Shown: positions 1 to 9,548, counted from the first letter of the stretch. The stretch is 64,000 nt of DNA from JAVBSN01 sp031556525 (GCA_031556525.1 JAVBSS010000031.1:1-64000), one strand, 5' to 3'. Notes: generated by a model not told the origin, from the sequence alone. Numbers and translations are program-made.

Positions 1-1
1 T

Positions 2-883
2 GCTATCCTTGTTGTTGCTGCTACAGACGGTGTTATGGCTCAAACTAAAGAGCATATCTTACTTTCTCGTCAAGTAGGTGTTCCTTACATCGTAGTATTC
101 ATGAACAAATGTGATATGGTTGATGATGAAGAACTTCTTGATTTAGTAGAGATGGAAGTAACTGAGATTCTTGATGAGTACAGCTTCGAAGGAGCTCCAA
201 TCATCAGAGGTTCAGCTCTTAAAGCATTAGAAGATCCAAGTTCAGAGTGGGGAGATAAGATCCTTGAGTTATTCGACGCTGTTGATAGCTTTATCCCAGA
301 TCCACAAAGAGCAACTGACAAACCATTCATCATGCCAGTAGAGGATGTATTCACAATCACTGGTCGTGGTACTGTTGCAACTGGTAGAGTTGAAGCTGGT
401 ATTATCCACGTTAATGAAGAAGTTGAAGTTGTTGGTATTAAGCCAGAAGTTCAAAAGACTACTGTAACTGGTATCGAAATGTTCAGAAAACTTCTTGATG
501 AAGGTCAAGCTGGAGATAACATTGGTGCATTACTTCGTGGTATCAAGAGAGAAGACATCGAAAGAGGTCAAGTTCTTTGTAAGCCAGGTTCAGTAACTTG
601 TCACACAAAGTTTACAGCTCAAGTTTATGTATTAACTAAAGACGAGGGTGGACGTCATACTCCATTCTTCAACAACTATCGTCCACAGTTCTACTTCAGA
701 ACAACAGACGTAACTGGTGTTTGTAACTTACCAGCAGGTGTAGAGATGTGTATGCCTGGTGATAACGTAGAAATGTCTATCGAGTTAATTCACCCAATCG
801 CTATGGATCAAGGTCTTACTTTCGCTATTCGTGAAGGTGGTAGAACAGTTGGTTCAGGTCGTGTTGCTACAATTATCGAGTAG
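2..883 (+). CDS. tuf: Elongation factor Tu, 3' part
   Basis: EF-Tu carries aminoacyl-tRNA to the ribosomal A site as a GTP complex in the cytoplasm. The window opens inside the G domain: the frame is open from base 2 and reads AILVVAATDGVMAQTKEHIL, then the guanine-specificity motif NKCD, domain 2 (GRGTVATGRVEAG) and domain 3 (GDNVEMSIELIHPIAMDQGL, ending GRVATIIE). About 295 residues are visible against about 397 for the family, so roughly the first hundred, with the P-loop and DxxG motif, lie upstream of the window. Codons are strongly biased and more GC-rich than most neighbours, as expected for a very highly expressed gene. A hairpin terminator follows at 1004. Confidence 0.98.
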   Translation, partial: AILVVAATDGVMAQTKEHILLSRQVGVPYIVVFMNKCDMVDDEELLDLVEMEVTEILDEYSFEGAPIIRGSALKALEDPSSEWGDKILELFDAVDSFIPDPQRATDKPFIMPVEDVFTITGRGTVATGRVEAGIIHVNEEVEVVGIKPEVQKTTVTGIEMFRKLLDEGQAGDNIGALLRGIKREDIERGQVLCKPGSVTCHTKFTAQVYVLTKDEGGRHTPFFNNYRPQFYFRTTDVTGVCNLPAGVEMCMPGDNVEMSIELIHPIAMDQGLTFAIREGGRTVGSGRVATIIE

Positions 884-1003
884 GAGCAGAGAACTTAACG
901 AATACGAGTCGTAGACGAAGTATGAGTTTAGTCGTAGCCCCGTCATCGCTCTTAGTGAACCGAAGGTGAACTTTAGGAGATGACGTACTATATAAATATT
1001 TAG
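884..1003. other. tuf 3' spacer with inverted repeat, no gene
   Basis: No convincing gene. This spacer is richer in GC than other intergenic DNA in the window and contains a 7-bp inverted repeat, CGTCATC (941-947) and GATGACG (979-985). It could be a structured tuf 3' UTR or a small intergenic repeat unit; one copy cannot decide. Confidence 0.35.
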
Positions 1004-1030
1004 GGACTATCCGCAAGGATAGTCCTTTTT
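1004..1030 (+). terminator. tuf terminator
   Basis: Perfect 9-bp stem GGACTATCC/GGATAGTCC with GCAA loop followed by TTTTT. Almost the same stem recurs at 1145-1178 and 9528-9556. Confidence 0.9.
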
Positions 1031-1144
1031 AATAAGTGCGTAGCACGAATTTAGTGAGAAAGCCCATCCCGACACTCAGCTAGGTGTTTTCTAGCATTAG
1101 TGGAGTGGATGATGCATTGAACACTAACTAAAATATAAACATTC

Positions 1145-1178
1145 AAGGACTATCCTTTCGGGGATAGTCCTTTTTTTT
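1145..1178 (+). terminator. Second copy of the tuf-type terminator
   Basis: Stem AAGGACTATCC/GGATAGTCCTT followed by eight T. It points in the + direction although no gene lies between it and the first terminator (1031-1144 holds nothing I can call). The minus-strand kinase gene ends just beyond; read on the minus strand there is only a short T tract, so it would stop that transcript poorly. Confidence 0.8.
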
Positions 1179-1205
1179 GCTCTTTGTCAAGATTTAGATA
1201 AATTA

Positions 1206-2516
1206 CTAAGAGTTTGTTCCAAGCTCTACAATAAATGTTGCGCCACCCCCAGATGTATCTTCAACCCATAGCTTTCCTTTATGAGCATGGATTAGTTCAC
1301 TAGCAATACAAAGACCTAGACCGAAATGTTCCTTGTCAGTGTGAGATGCCTCGTAGCGGTAGAAGCGTTGAAAAATTAGTTTCTTCTCTGAATCTGGAAT
1401 ACCATTACCATTGTCAGCGATGGAAAAACGAATTTTGCCACTGCCAGAAGGTGCAATTCGACTATAAGTAAGGGATAAGTGAATATTGCCACCTGAAGGG
1501 GTGTAGCTTAAGGCGTTATCCATAAGTATGGCAAGAACCTGATTGATTCGTTCAAAGTCACAGTTAAGATCTGGAAGAAGGTCATCTGGCATAGACAAAG
1601 TTAAAGATATATTTTTATCTCGGGCAAGAAACTCATATTTTTCATAAACATTCAAAAGGATACCATCAGGTTGATAAATATCCAGATGAAGGTGAAAAGA
1701 TTTGGCGTCGGAATTAGCCAACAGTAACATGTCGGAAATTAGATGTTGCATCCTTGTGCCTTCTTCTCGAACTAGCCCAGCAAAGTGGTGTTTCTCTATG
1801 TCGCCATCAGCCTTTTCTAATGCCTCCAAACCAGATAGCATTACGGCTAGTGGCGAACGCAACTCATGGGAAGCAGAAGAAATAAATTGTATCTGTTGTT
1901 TTTGATTGATTTCCAAGGGTTGGAGCATTCGACCAGTAAAGAACCAAGAAAAAAGACCTAATAATAGAAGGGCAATTAAATCGGCAATAATAATTCCCCA
2001 TCCCAGTATCTCAAGTTGTTGTTGTTGACCAGATAGATCATATAATACAACAAAGCTTAGGAGACCATTGGCTTTGGGGATTTTTCCAACAGAAATATAA
2101 TAAGAATAAATTCGATTATCCGCTGTAGTGAACTCCTCATGAATGGGTAGCAAACTAGAGGTGTTTTGAAAAATGTTAAGCTGGTAGTTAGTTTGAGCAG
2201 TAGAAATAGCCTCATCTATAAGAGCTTGATGAGGTTCTTCGGTTAGGGATTGATAATATAGTGGATTACCGTTATCGTAGAGTGAAATTAGAAGATGATT
2301 ATCTTCTTGTAGTTGTCTAAGCCATTGATGAGAAATAGAATCTTGGCTTTGTAACTGGGCAATTAGTATATTTAATTCTTTTAAAAAGGAAGCATAATTG
2401 TTCTTAACCAAGCTATTTTGTGCAAAATTAAAACATAGCATAGAAAAGATAATCAAAATGCTACTAGTAATAAAGGTACAGAAAAAAGTCATTTGAACAT
2501 GTAATTTACGAAACAT
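1206..2516 (-). CDS. Membrane sensor histidine kinase
   Basis: Two-component sensor kinase. An N-terminal membrane segment (about residues 5-28), an extracytoplasmic sensor of about 140 residues and a second membrane segment near 165-190 precede the kinase core: H-box SASHELRSPLA, N-box MDNALSYTPSGG, G1 box ADNGNGIPD and G2 box FGLGLCIA. All catalytic motifs look intact. The frame stays open upstream to 2540, but the ATG at 2516 has GGAGG 6-7 nt before it and is preferred, giving 436 residues. It overlaps the end of the response regulator by 11 bp, so the two are translationally coupled. Its probable job is to control the divergent transporter operon that starts at 3329; the signal is not evident from sequence. 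Confidence 0.93.
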   Translation of the reverse strand: MFRKLHVQMTFFCTFITSSILIIFSMLCFNFAQNSLVKNNYASFLKELNILIAQLQSQDSISHQWLRQLQEDNHLLISLYDNGNPLYYQSLTEEPHQALIDEAISTAQTNYQLNIFQNTSSLLPIHEEFTTADNRIYSYYISVGKIPKANGLLSFVVLYDLSGQQQQLEILGWGIIIADLIALLLLGLFSWFFTGRMLQPLEINQKQQIQFISSASHELRSPLAVMLSGLEALEKADGDIEKHHFAGLVREEGTRMQHLISDMLLLANSDAKSFHLHLDIYQPDGILLNVYEKYEFLARDKNISLTLSMPDDLLPDLNCDFERINQVLAILMDNALSYTPSGGNIHLSLTYSRIAPSGSGKIRFSIADNGNGIPDSEKKLIFQRFYRYEASHTDKEHFGLGLCIASELIHAHKGKLWVEDTSGGGATFIVELGTNS

Positions 2517-3189
2517 GTTTGTCCTCCAGTATGTATCCAATTCCTCGGATGGTTTTTATAGTTAGGTTGCTTTTAACGTAGTTTAGTCGTTTTCGTAAGA
2601 AGTGAATATAAGTATCTAGATTTCCTTCTTCCACCTCGGCATCAGTACCCCAAACACGTGAGAGGATTACCATGCGACGTAGCACTATTTTAGGATTTTG
2701 TAAAAACACCTCTAATAAGCGTCCCTCACGACCAGATAGAAGAAGGCTTCCATTAGGACCATGCAACTCACGTAGTCCCATATCATAGGAAAGATCACTA
2801 AATTCAAGGCGATCATGTTCATCCCATGTACTAGTACGCCTACCAATAGAGCGAATTCTTGCCAACAATTCTTCAAATTCAAAAGGTTTAACAATATAGT
2901 CATCAGCACCAGTATCCAGACCTTCAATTCGGTCATAAAGTTCCCCTAGGGCAGTAACTAATATAACTGGCGTTAAAATACCTTGTTCTCTAGCTTTTTT
3001 TAAAACAAGTAAACCATTCATAGTTGGTAGCATCCGATCTAATAGTATTAAATCATGACCATCTTGAAGAAACAGGTCTAATCCATCTCTGCCGTCATGA
3101 CAGATATCTATATGATGATTCTCTTTTTCTAACTGAAACCGTAAAGTTTCACAGAGATTTTTATCATCTTCAATTAAAAGAATATTCAT
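2506..3189 (-). CDS. OmpR-family response regulator
   Basis: Phosphorylated DNA-binding regulator, 227 residues. The receiver domain (1-120) has the acidic pair E7-D8-D9, the phosphoacceptor D51 (LILLDRMLP) and the conserved lysine in DDYIVKPFEFEEL. The C-terminal winged helix has the usual ending TIKTIRGIGYILE. The start is well supported: GGAGGTG lies upstream of the ATG at 3189. It is first in a two-gene minus-strand operon with the kinase and diverges from the lipoprotein-transporter operon across 139 bp. That gap holds TAAAGAAA direct repeats at 11-bp spacing, which suit binding by this family, so I infer it controls the divergent operon and possibly itself. Confidence 0.95.
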   Translation of the reverse strand: MNILLIEDDKNLCETLRFQLEKENHHIDICHDGRDGLDLFLQDGHDLILLDRMLPTMNGLLVLKKAREQGILTPVILVTALGELYDRIEGLDTGADDYIVKPFEFEELLARIRSIGRRTSTWDEHDRLEFSDLSYDMGLRELHGPNGSLLLSGREGRLLEVFLQNPKIVLRRMVILSRVWGTDAEVEEGNLDTYIHFLRKRLNYVKSNLTIKTIRGIGYILEDKHVS

Positions 3190-3256
3190 AGTTACACCTC
3201 CATAACAATATTATAACCTAGTAACCTTTAAACAACCTTAAAAAGAGTAAAAAAAT

Positions 3257-3300
3257 TAAAGATAATTCTAAAGAAAGTTTAAAGAAACATTTGATATGAT
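3257..3300 (+). promoter_or_regulatory. Direct repeats and -10 upstream of the transporter operon
   Basis: TAAAGAAA occurs at 3269 and 3280, an 11-bp period, with a looser TTAAAG at 3256. A -10-like TATGAT follows at 3295-3300. Head-to-tail repeats at about 11 bp just upstream of a -10 box are the usual target of OmpR-type regulators. That the divergent regulator binds here is inference. Confidence 0.5.
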
Positions 3301-3328
3301 AATAACATGAATTGAAAGGAGATTGACT

Positions 3329-5605
3329 ATGAAGATAAAAAGAAAAATTGCATTTTTTATGGCTATAATGATTCTCTTAACAGCCATGGCAGGATGTCAA
3401 AATAATAATCAATATGAAGAGAATAATCAAGACTCAAGCTATAAAGAGGATAAGGAGTTAGAACAAGGTCAAGGACGTTTTCTAGAAAGTGAATTACAAC
3501 TTCCAGAAGAGATAGACTGGATTATGGCGGCCGAAAAACTGGCAGATGGAACAATTGCGTTGGTTGGAAAGAATTCTCAGATGGAAAATTACTATTTATT
3601 GCAGTCTCAAGATGAGGGAGTTACTTGGAATGTGGTAAAAGTAGATAATATGCAGCCGGAATATCTGTCAATTGCAACAATTGCACCAGATGGAACCACA
3701 GCTTTTATAGGTTTTTTTAAGGATTCGGATTTGATGAATATCAAGATTGCAAATACAAATGGTAATGTAACAGACATTAATGTATCATTACCAGAATTGT
3801 CCTCAATAGACTCGAAAAATCAAATTACACAAGCAAAATATGGATCGAATGGAGAGTTATTAGTTTTTGATCTTACAAACAAGGTGTATAGAGTGGATAT
3901 TCAAACAGGAGAATGTGAGGCACTTTGCGATACGGGTAGTAAGGAAATGGAATATTTCGGAGTTGCTGGCGATACATTATTAGCAGTTATTCCAGGAACA
4001 GAAATACAGCTTTTTTCAGTGGCAGATGGTAGAGCCAAAGAGAAAGACATGGTATTGACTGAATTGGCAGAATCCAACCATGATTCAATTGGTTCAATAG
4101 GAGTGTTTCCAATTGTTTTCAATTCAGGGACAGAAATGGGAAGTATGATCTATGCTACTCATGAAGGGGTTTTCTATCATAGTGAAAAAGGTAGTGTGAG
4201 TGAACAGATTATTAATGGTGAATTAACCTCATTAGGAGATACTAGCACAAACCTAGCTTCTATTATTCAATTAAATGAAAGGGTCTATATTATATATTTA
4301 ATTGATTCCATTGGTAACGCAAAATTATTGAAATATACTTATGATGAAAATGCTTCAGCAATACCAGAAAAACAATTAAAAGTATATGCGTTAGAAGATT
4401 CAGTAGTATTACAGCAAGCAATTGCAATTTATCAAAAGCAACATCCAGATGTATTTGTAAAGAAGGAAATTGGATTGAGTGGCGATAATGGGATAACCGT
4501 AGAAGATGCATTACAAGCTTTAAGTACTGATATTCTAGCAGGTAAAGGACCAGATGTATTGATTTTGGATGGAACACCTGTAGATAGTTATATTGAAAAA
4601 GGAATTCTTGCAGATATTAGTGATGTTATTGATGAAATAGACAATTCGGAGGGAATCTTTAATAATATCAAAGAAATGTATCAAGAAGATGGAAAGATAT
4701 ATTATATGCCAGCCCGCTTTTTTGTATCAATAGTGTTAGGTAATTCAGATACAGTTACAGCAGGAGAATCAATAGAAACACTGTTGTCCTATGCTAAGAT
4801 TCAGAAGGAGACAATTTCAGAAAAGGGAATACTTCCTTCAGCTGGTGCAAAAGGAATACTTCAAGAATTAATGGATGTAGATTCTGCAAATTGGCAGAAT
4901 GCGACAGGAGAAATAGATAAAGCAAAGCTGGAAACATTCTTACGTTGTGCAAAAGAAATGTATGAGTTAGATAGTTATGATGCAGAAAGGACTTATAGTT
5001 ATGTCTATGAGGTAACAGAGTATGGAAAAGGTCAAAAATTTGGGACTCTAGTAACTAGCACATATGGACATCTAAGCGGAGTTTATCAAATTGCATTTGG
5101 AACTATGGGGAGTATTGGCAACTATTCAGATATGTTAGCAGCAGCAAAGCAGCAAGGAGAAACTTTTGACTTGTTTAATAGGCAAAGTAATAGAACTCTA
5201 TTGCCATACTTGTCAGCGGGAGTAGCTGAAAATAGCAATGATAAAGAAGCGGCTATTGAGTTTATTAAAACATTGTTTGGAAATGAATGTGAGAGTATTT
5301 CTGGTAATGGATTTCCGATTAATCGTACTGCATTTGAGGCACAACAGGCAAATCAGAAGGATTACTCAATAGCCGCAAGTGGAGATGATGGAACGGCTAT
5401 AGCTTTAGATATTACAAAACCCACAGATGCAGAATATAACCAACTAGTGCAGACAGTAGAAAGTCTAGAAAAACCAGCACTTACAAATAGAATTATAAGA
5501 GAGTTGGTAATGGCAGAAGGTCTTAAATATCTAAATGATGAAATAACTCTTGATAATGCTGTTACAACGATTATGCAAAAGGTAAACCTTTATCTTTCTG
5601 AATAA
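3329..5605 (+). CDS. Lipoprotein: propeller-like domain fused to ABC solute-binding domain
   Basis: 758-residue lipoprotein with lipobox TAMAGC (acylated C23). The first half (about 45-330) has repeating DGT/SxDEGVTWN-type segments like BNR/propeller domains. The second half (about 350-755) resembles family 1 extracellular solute-binding proteins: QQAIAIYQKQHPDVFV, then ILAGKGPDVLILDG and late AIEFIKTLFGNE. It is therefore probably a surface receptor delivering a ligand to the two MalF/MalG-type permeases that follow within 20 bp. ATG 3329 has AAAGGAG 7 nt upstream and is preferred over the in-frame TTG at 3323. Most solute-binding proteins are 400-550 residues, so the N-terminal propeller-like part is unusual. 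The ligand is unknown; no ATPase gene follows. Confidence 0.85.
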   Translation: MKIKRKIAFFMAIMILLTAMAGCQNNNQYEENNQDSSYKEDKELEQGQGRFLESELQLPEEIDWIMAAEKLADGTIALVGKNSQMENYYLLQSQDEGVTWNVVKVDNMQPEYLSIATIAPDGTTAFIGFFKDSDLMNIKIANTNGNVTDINVSLPELSSIDSKNQITQAKYGSNGELLVFDLTNKVYRVDIQTGECEALCDTGSKEMEYFGVAGDTLLAVIPGTEIQLFSVADGRAKEKDMVLTELAESNHDSIGSIGVFPIVFNSGTEMGSMIYATHEGVFYHSEKGSVSEQIINGELTSLGDTSTNLASIIQLNERVYIIYLIDSIGNAKLLKYTYDENASAIPEKQLKVYALEDSVVLQQAIAIYQKQHPDVFVKKEIGLSGDNGITVEDALQALSTDILAGKGPDVLILDGTPVDSYIEKGILADISDVIDEIDNSEGIFNNIKEMYQEDGKIYYMPARFFVSIVLGNSDTVTAGESIETLLSYAKIQKETISEKGILPSAGAKGILQELMDVDSANWQNATGEIDKAKLETFLRCAKEMYELDSYDAERTYSYVYEVTEYGKGQKFGTLVTSTYGHLSGVYQIAFGTMGSIGNYSDMLAAAKQQGETFDLFNRQSNRTLLPYLSAGVAENSNDKEAAIEFIKTLFGNECESISGNGFPINRTAFEAQQANQKDYSIAASGDDGTAIALDITKPTDAEYNQLVQTVESLEKPALTNRIIRELVMAEGLKYLNDEITLDNAVTTIMQKVNLYLSE

Positions 5606-5620
5606 AAGGGAGAAACAAAA

Positions 5621-6475
5621 GTGAAAAAAAATAGGTGTAAAGCAAATTATACGGGTTGGCTATTTTTGTTTCCGGGACTAATCGGTGTATGCGTGTTTTA
5701 TTTAATACCATTTTTGGATGTGGTACGCCGCTCCTTTACTCAAGGAGTGGGAGGTACATTTGCTGGATTAGATAACTATCGCATTGTACTTGAAAACAAG
5801 GCATTTCATTTAGCAGCATATAATACCATTAAATTTGTGCTAGTGTGTCTGCCCTTGTTATTAGTACTTAGTCTAGGGGTTGCATTATTGCTACAGGGTA
5901 GTAAGCTGTCAAAAGTATTTAAGAGCGCATATCTCATTCCCTTAGCAGTTCCAGCGGCAAGCGTAGTGTTATTATGGCAACTCCTATTTCACCAACAGGG
6001 AATGTTAAATGGTTTGCTTTCAAATCTACATTTACCAGTGCTAGATTGGATGAATACAAATGCTGCTTTTCCAGTGTTGGTATTCAGTTATATTTGGAAA
6101 AATCTTGGCTATGATGTAGTGCTTTGGTCAGCGGGACTTTCTAGTGTGCCAGAAAGTATTTATGAAGCGGCCAAAGTAGATGGTGCTAATGGATGGCATT
6201 GTTTTACAAAAATCACACTACCATGTATTCGACCAGTATCATTTACTATAATCGTGATTTCGTTTTTAAATTCATTTAAAGTATTCAGAGAAGCATATCT
6301 AGTGGCTGGGAATTATCCACAGGATAGTATCTATCTTTTACAACATTTATTTAATAACTGGTTTCGAGAATTATCAGTGGATAAAATGGCAGCAGGAGCT
6401 GTAATGTTGGCTATTGTAATTTTAATACCAATATATTTGTTGCAGAAAACATGGAGAATGGAGGATGAAGTTTGA
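5621..6475 (+). CDS. ABC permease, MalF/UgpA type
   Basis: Inner half of a sugar-type ABC importer, 284 residues with about six membrane segments. The cytoplasmic EAA loop, where the ATPase docks, is clear: YEAAKVDGANGWHCFTKITL followed by P. The family is best known for importing oligosaccharides or glycerol phosphate, but sequence alone does not give the substrate. It starts with GTG, preceded by AAAGGGAG at 8 nt. Its stop overlaps the next permease start by 4 bp, so the pair is coupled. No cognate ATPase is encoded here; such importers often share one housekeeping ATPase (MsmK/UgpC type), which would be elsewhere in the genome. Confidence 0.92.
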   Translation: MKKNRCKANYTGWLFLFPGLIGVCVFYLIPFLDVVRRSFTQGVGGTFAGLDNYRIVLENKAFHLAAYNTIKFVLVCLPLLLVLSLGVALLLQGSKLSKVFKSAYLIPLAVPAASVVLLWQLLFHQQGMLNGLLSNLHLPVLDWMNTNAAFPVLVFSYIWKNLGYDVVLWSAGLSSVPESIYEAAKVDGANGWHCFTKITLPCIRPVSFTIIVISFLNSFKVFREAYLVAGNYPQDSIYLLQHLFNNWFRELSVDKMAAGAVMLAIVILIPIYLLQKTWRMEDEV

Positions 6476-7311
6476 AAAAATATATACAGATAATACCGTT
6501 AATATTGATAGCCCTTGTAACGGTAAGTCCAGTTATATTTTTGATAACTGGTACATTCATGGGTACAATAGAGATAAAAGAATATATTAGTCCGATTACG
6601 GCCGTGACAGATGGTTATGTGAGATGGAGGCTAATACCAATGTATCCAACCATGAAAAATGTAATTGAATTACTTCTAGATTCACCAGAATTTTTTCAGA
6701 TGTTTTGGAATTCGGTAAAAATAACAGTTTCTATTTTGATAGGACAGTTGATATTTGGTATGCCTTCGGCTTGGGGATTAGCTCGTTATTCCTTTCCTGG
6801 AAAAAAACAAATATACATGATATATATTATTTTAATGATGATGCCCTTTCAAGTAGTGATGCTGTCTGAATATCTGGTTTTAGATAAGCTTCAGTTATTA
6901 GATTCTCTATGGGCAATTATTTTACCGGGAATATTTTCAACATTTTCCGTATTTATTATGTATCGTTTTTTTGATAGTATTCCAGAGGCAATAGTGGAGG
7001 CAGCACGAATTGATGGTGCTAGTGAATGGGCAATTTTCTGGCATTTAGGAATTCCACTTGGATCGGCTGGAATTATATCAGCATTGGTGTTGCAATTTTT
7101 GGAGTGCTGGAGTTTGATTGAACAACCAATTACTTTTTTGAAAACCAAGAGCCTTTGGCCTTTGTCTTTATATTTACCTGAAATTAGTGTGGATGAGGTT
7201 GGTGTTGCTCTTTGTGCTTCATTGGTGACACTACTCACCGCAGTATTGGTATTTATAAGTGGACAGGATTATCTTGAACAGGGAATCGTGGCAGTGGCAA
7301 TGAAGGAATAA
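6472..7311 (+). CDS. ABC permease, MalG/UgpE type
   Basis: Second permease of the importer, 279 residues and about six membrane helices. The EAA loop reads VEAARIDGASEWAIFWHLGI. The pair of MalF-type and MalG-type permeases is typical of carbohydrate uptake class 1 systems. The start is TTG at 6472, with GGAGG about 8 nt upstream, overlapping the stop of the preceding gene. The operon continues directly into an HlyD-like adaptor 15 bp downstream, which is not a normal partner of an importer. Confidence 0.92.
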   Translation: MKKYIQIIPLILIALVTVSPVIFLITGTFMGTIEIKEYISPITAVTDGYVRWRLIPMYPTMKNVIELLLDSPEFFQMFWNSVKITVSILIGQLIFGMPSAWGLARYSFPGKKQIYMIYIILMMMPFQVVMLSEYLVLDKLQLLDSLWAIILPGIFSTFSVFIMYRFFDSIPEAIVEAARIDGASEWAIFWHLGIPLGSAGIISALVLQFLECWSLIEQPITFLKTKSLWPLSLYLPEISVDEVGVALCASLVTLLTAVLVFISGQDYLEQGIVAVAMKE

Positions 7312-7326
7312 TGAGGTGTATACAAG

Positions 7327-8697
7327 ATGAAACAGTTGAAATTGAAGAAAAAGATATATGATGAGGTACCAGTAAAACATTTGCAACAATATGGCAAAAA
7401 GGGAATTGCAATTTTACTTGTCGTGATGCTAGTATTCACAATAATATCTAGAGTTACCTATAGTTTTACGGTTGCAAAAGTGGTAGTGGATTCTTCAGAG
7501 ACCAGAAAAATAGAACATATGGTAATAGCTGAGGGAATGGTAGAAAAGAATCGTGAAATGGCAGTAATAACTCAAGCAAATATTATAGTAAAAACTGTTT
7601 ATGTGGTGTCAGGGCAGAAAATAAAGGAAGGTGAGTTGTTAGCTGAGGTAGATATGGATGACCTACAAGAACAAATATCACAGATTAAAAGCGAAATTCA
7701 AATATTAGAATTGCAAAATCAAGCAGAAAATAGCAACGCAAAAGTACTGAAAGATGCGAAACAGACTCAGATAAATAGAGCCAATGAAGATTATAATAAG
7801 GCAGTACAGTCAAATAATGAACGTGTTTCGTCTATGGAAGCAGCTCTACAATCAGCTAAAGAAGCTTTGGCAACTTATGAAAATTCACCAGATATGGAAG
7901 AAACACAACGAGAAGCTTTGGCAGTAACAGTTACATCAGCTCAGGCAGCTTATGATGATGCTATAAATACTAGAGATAGTGAAATGTTGGCGGCTCAACG
8001 TAATGTGGAAAATGCAAATACCACAGAGGGCACAAACAATACAATATCAATTAATAACATTTCTATTTCAGAAAAAACAAAACAACTAGAAAAATTAGAA
8101 AAACTTCAGCAACAAGAAGGAAAAATAACTGCGGACTGTACAGGTGTGATAACAAATGTTTATCTAATGACTGGACAGAAAACAAGTAATACAGCAGCAT
8201 TTACCCTGGCTGATCTCAGTTCTGGAATGCGTTTTATAGCACAGATAAGTAAGGCAGATGCCAAATATGTGGCGGCAGGTGATGAAGTAGAATTGAGCAC
8301 AGTGAATAAAAAGGTTTCAAAGCTATTTATTGATACAGTAGAGGTTAGTGAGGATGGACAGACATTGACGGTAACTGTAATGCTTTCAGCAGATGAATTA
8401 TCAATTGGAGATACAGCTACGATGAAAACTGTGAAACAAACAGAACAATTTGGAGTTACAGTTCCGTTGACGGCAGTATATGAGGATAACGGAAAATATT
8501 ATGTATATATTTTAGCAAAGGTTGACACGGTGTTAGGTAATCAGTATGTGGCAGAGCGGAGAGATGTTGAAATAGAAGATAAAAATGACCTATACGCTGC
8601 TTTGAAGAATACGGCTTTAACAAAGGAAGATCAAATTATTGTGGATTCAGACCGTTATATATCGACAGGCGCAAAAGTACGTCTGTGGGAAGAATGA
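7327..8697 (+). CDS. HlyD/MacA-like membrane fusion (adaptor) protein
   Basis: 456-residue periplasmic-adaptor-type protein. One membrane anchor (about 22-45) is followed by a lipoyl-like half (VVSGQKIKEGELLAEVDMDD, about 95-115), a long coiled-coil hairpin (about 115-265, rich in E, Q, K and A), the second lipoyl half (ITADCTGVITNVYLMTGQKT) and a beta-barrel region. Such adaptors couple an inner-membrane pump to export; in Gram-positive bacteria they usually partner MacB- or BceB-like ABC exporters. ATG 7327 has GAGGTG upstream. Here the flanking genes are importer permeases on one side and a MacB-core-like protein on the other, which is why this operon deserves attention. Confidence 0.85.
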   Translation: MKQLKLKKKIYDEVPVKHLQQYGKKGIAILLVVMLVFTIISRVTYSFTVAKVVVDSSETRKIEHMVIAEGMVEKNREMAVITQANIIVKTVYVVSGQKIKEGELLAEVDMDDLQEQISQIKSEIQILELQNQAENSNAKVLKDAKQTQINRANEDYNKAVQSNNERVSSMEAALQSAKEALATYENSPDMEETQREALAVTVTSAQAAYDDAINTRDSEMLAAQRNVENANTTEGTNNTISINNISISEKTKQLEKLEKLQQQEGKITADCTGVITNVYLMTGQKTSNTAAFTLADLSSGMRFIAQISKADAKYVAAGDEVELSTVNKKVSKLFIDTVEVSEDGQTLTVTVMLSADELSIGDTATMKTVKQTEQFGVTVPLTAVYEDNGKYYVYILAKVDTVLGNQYVAERRDVEIEDKNDLYAALKNTALTKEDQIIVDSDRYISTGAKVRLWEE

Positions 8698-9548
8698 AAG
8701 TGATTGCTAGATGGATTGGGAGGGGAATCTGTCTAGCAGGAATAATGTTTTTCTTTTTATATAGTTGGTTGAATTATGAGAAGGCTAGGGATTTGGACCA
8801 AAATATAACTATACAGTTAACAGATAAAGGGTTAAATATTCAAGAAATTCAACAAATGATATCAAAAGAAAAAACAGCAGAAACAGAAGTAATTTTTGAT
8901 TTTACAGCGTGGGCAGAAGAAAAACAAGTAAGGGTAAGTGATTTAACTACAGGAAGAATGACCTCTGTGAATGTAATGAAGATTTATGGATCGTCGGAGT
9001 TGTTGTTGCCTTATGGACGTATTTTGCATGAGGAAGACATACAAGGTTGCTTAATAGGAAAAGCGACTGCAAAAAAGTTGTTTGGCACTTCCGATGCCAT
9101 AGGCTTTACGGTATGCTATAATGGCATTGAATTGGTGGTACGTGGCGTAATCGAGGAACCAGAAGAATTATTGGTAATGCAAGCAAGCATATTTCCACAA
9201 ACTCAATTTGACCATATTGCATTACGAAGGGATAACACATTTCAAATAAAGCAGAAAGCGGAAAGATTTTTGACAAAATATAACCTGAATGGGAAGTTGC
9301 TACGATGGGATTATTATGGAGAACTATCTTGGATAGAAGAATTGATTCCGGGGAAATGGTCGGATTTTGAAGGCTGGAAAGAAAAAATAGCATTAATGAA
9401 GCAGGATTATGCATTGCTTTCATCTGTCCAGAAAAGCACAATTGAGGTGACTTATTGTAATCACTGCAGCAATGGGCAGAAAGGAATTTTACTTGGAATC
9501 TTATTGCTCTTAATTAGCTATATATTTAAGGACTATCTAAAAGGATAG
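8694..9548 (+). CDS. Membrane protein resembling an isolated MacB periplasmic core
   Basis: 284 residues with one N-terminal membrane segment (about 8-25) and one C-terminal segment (about 262-280). The region between them resembles the MacB periplasmic core: LLPYGRILHEEDIQGCLIGK, AKKLFG and VCYNGIELVVRGVIEEPEEL match the usual pattern of that domain. The normal FtsX-type permease core (four helices) and the ATPase are missing, so this is either a stand-alone core domain or a degenerate MacB. The ATG at 8694 overlaps the adaptor stop (ATGA) and is preferred over GTG 8685. The last codons form the operon terminator hairpin. The likely partner is the adjacent adaptor; function is not known. Confidence 0.65.
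   Translation: MKVIARWIGRGICLAGIMFFFLYSWLNYEKARDLDQNITIQLTDKGLNIQEIQQMISKEKTAETEVIFDFTAWAEEKQVRVSDLTTGRMTSVNVMKIYGSSELLLPYGRILHEEDIQGCLIGKATAKKLFGTSDAIGFTVCYNGIELVVRGVIEEPEELLVMQASIFPQTQFDHIALRRDNTFQIKQKAERFLTKYNLNGKLLRWDYYGELSWIEELIPGKWSDFEGWKEKIALMKQDYALLSSVQKSTIEVTYCNHCSNGQKGILLGILLLLISYIFKDYLKG

Noticed and set aside
3329..9548. Complete ABC importer with ATPase
   Set aside because: No nucleotide-binding domain is encoded in the operon or within 20 kb on the right side with a matching type.
8694..9548. Full MacB transporter
   Set aside because: Only the core-like domain with one helix on each side; the four-helix permease and the ATPase are absent.
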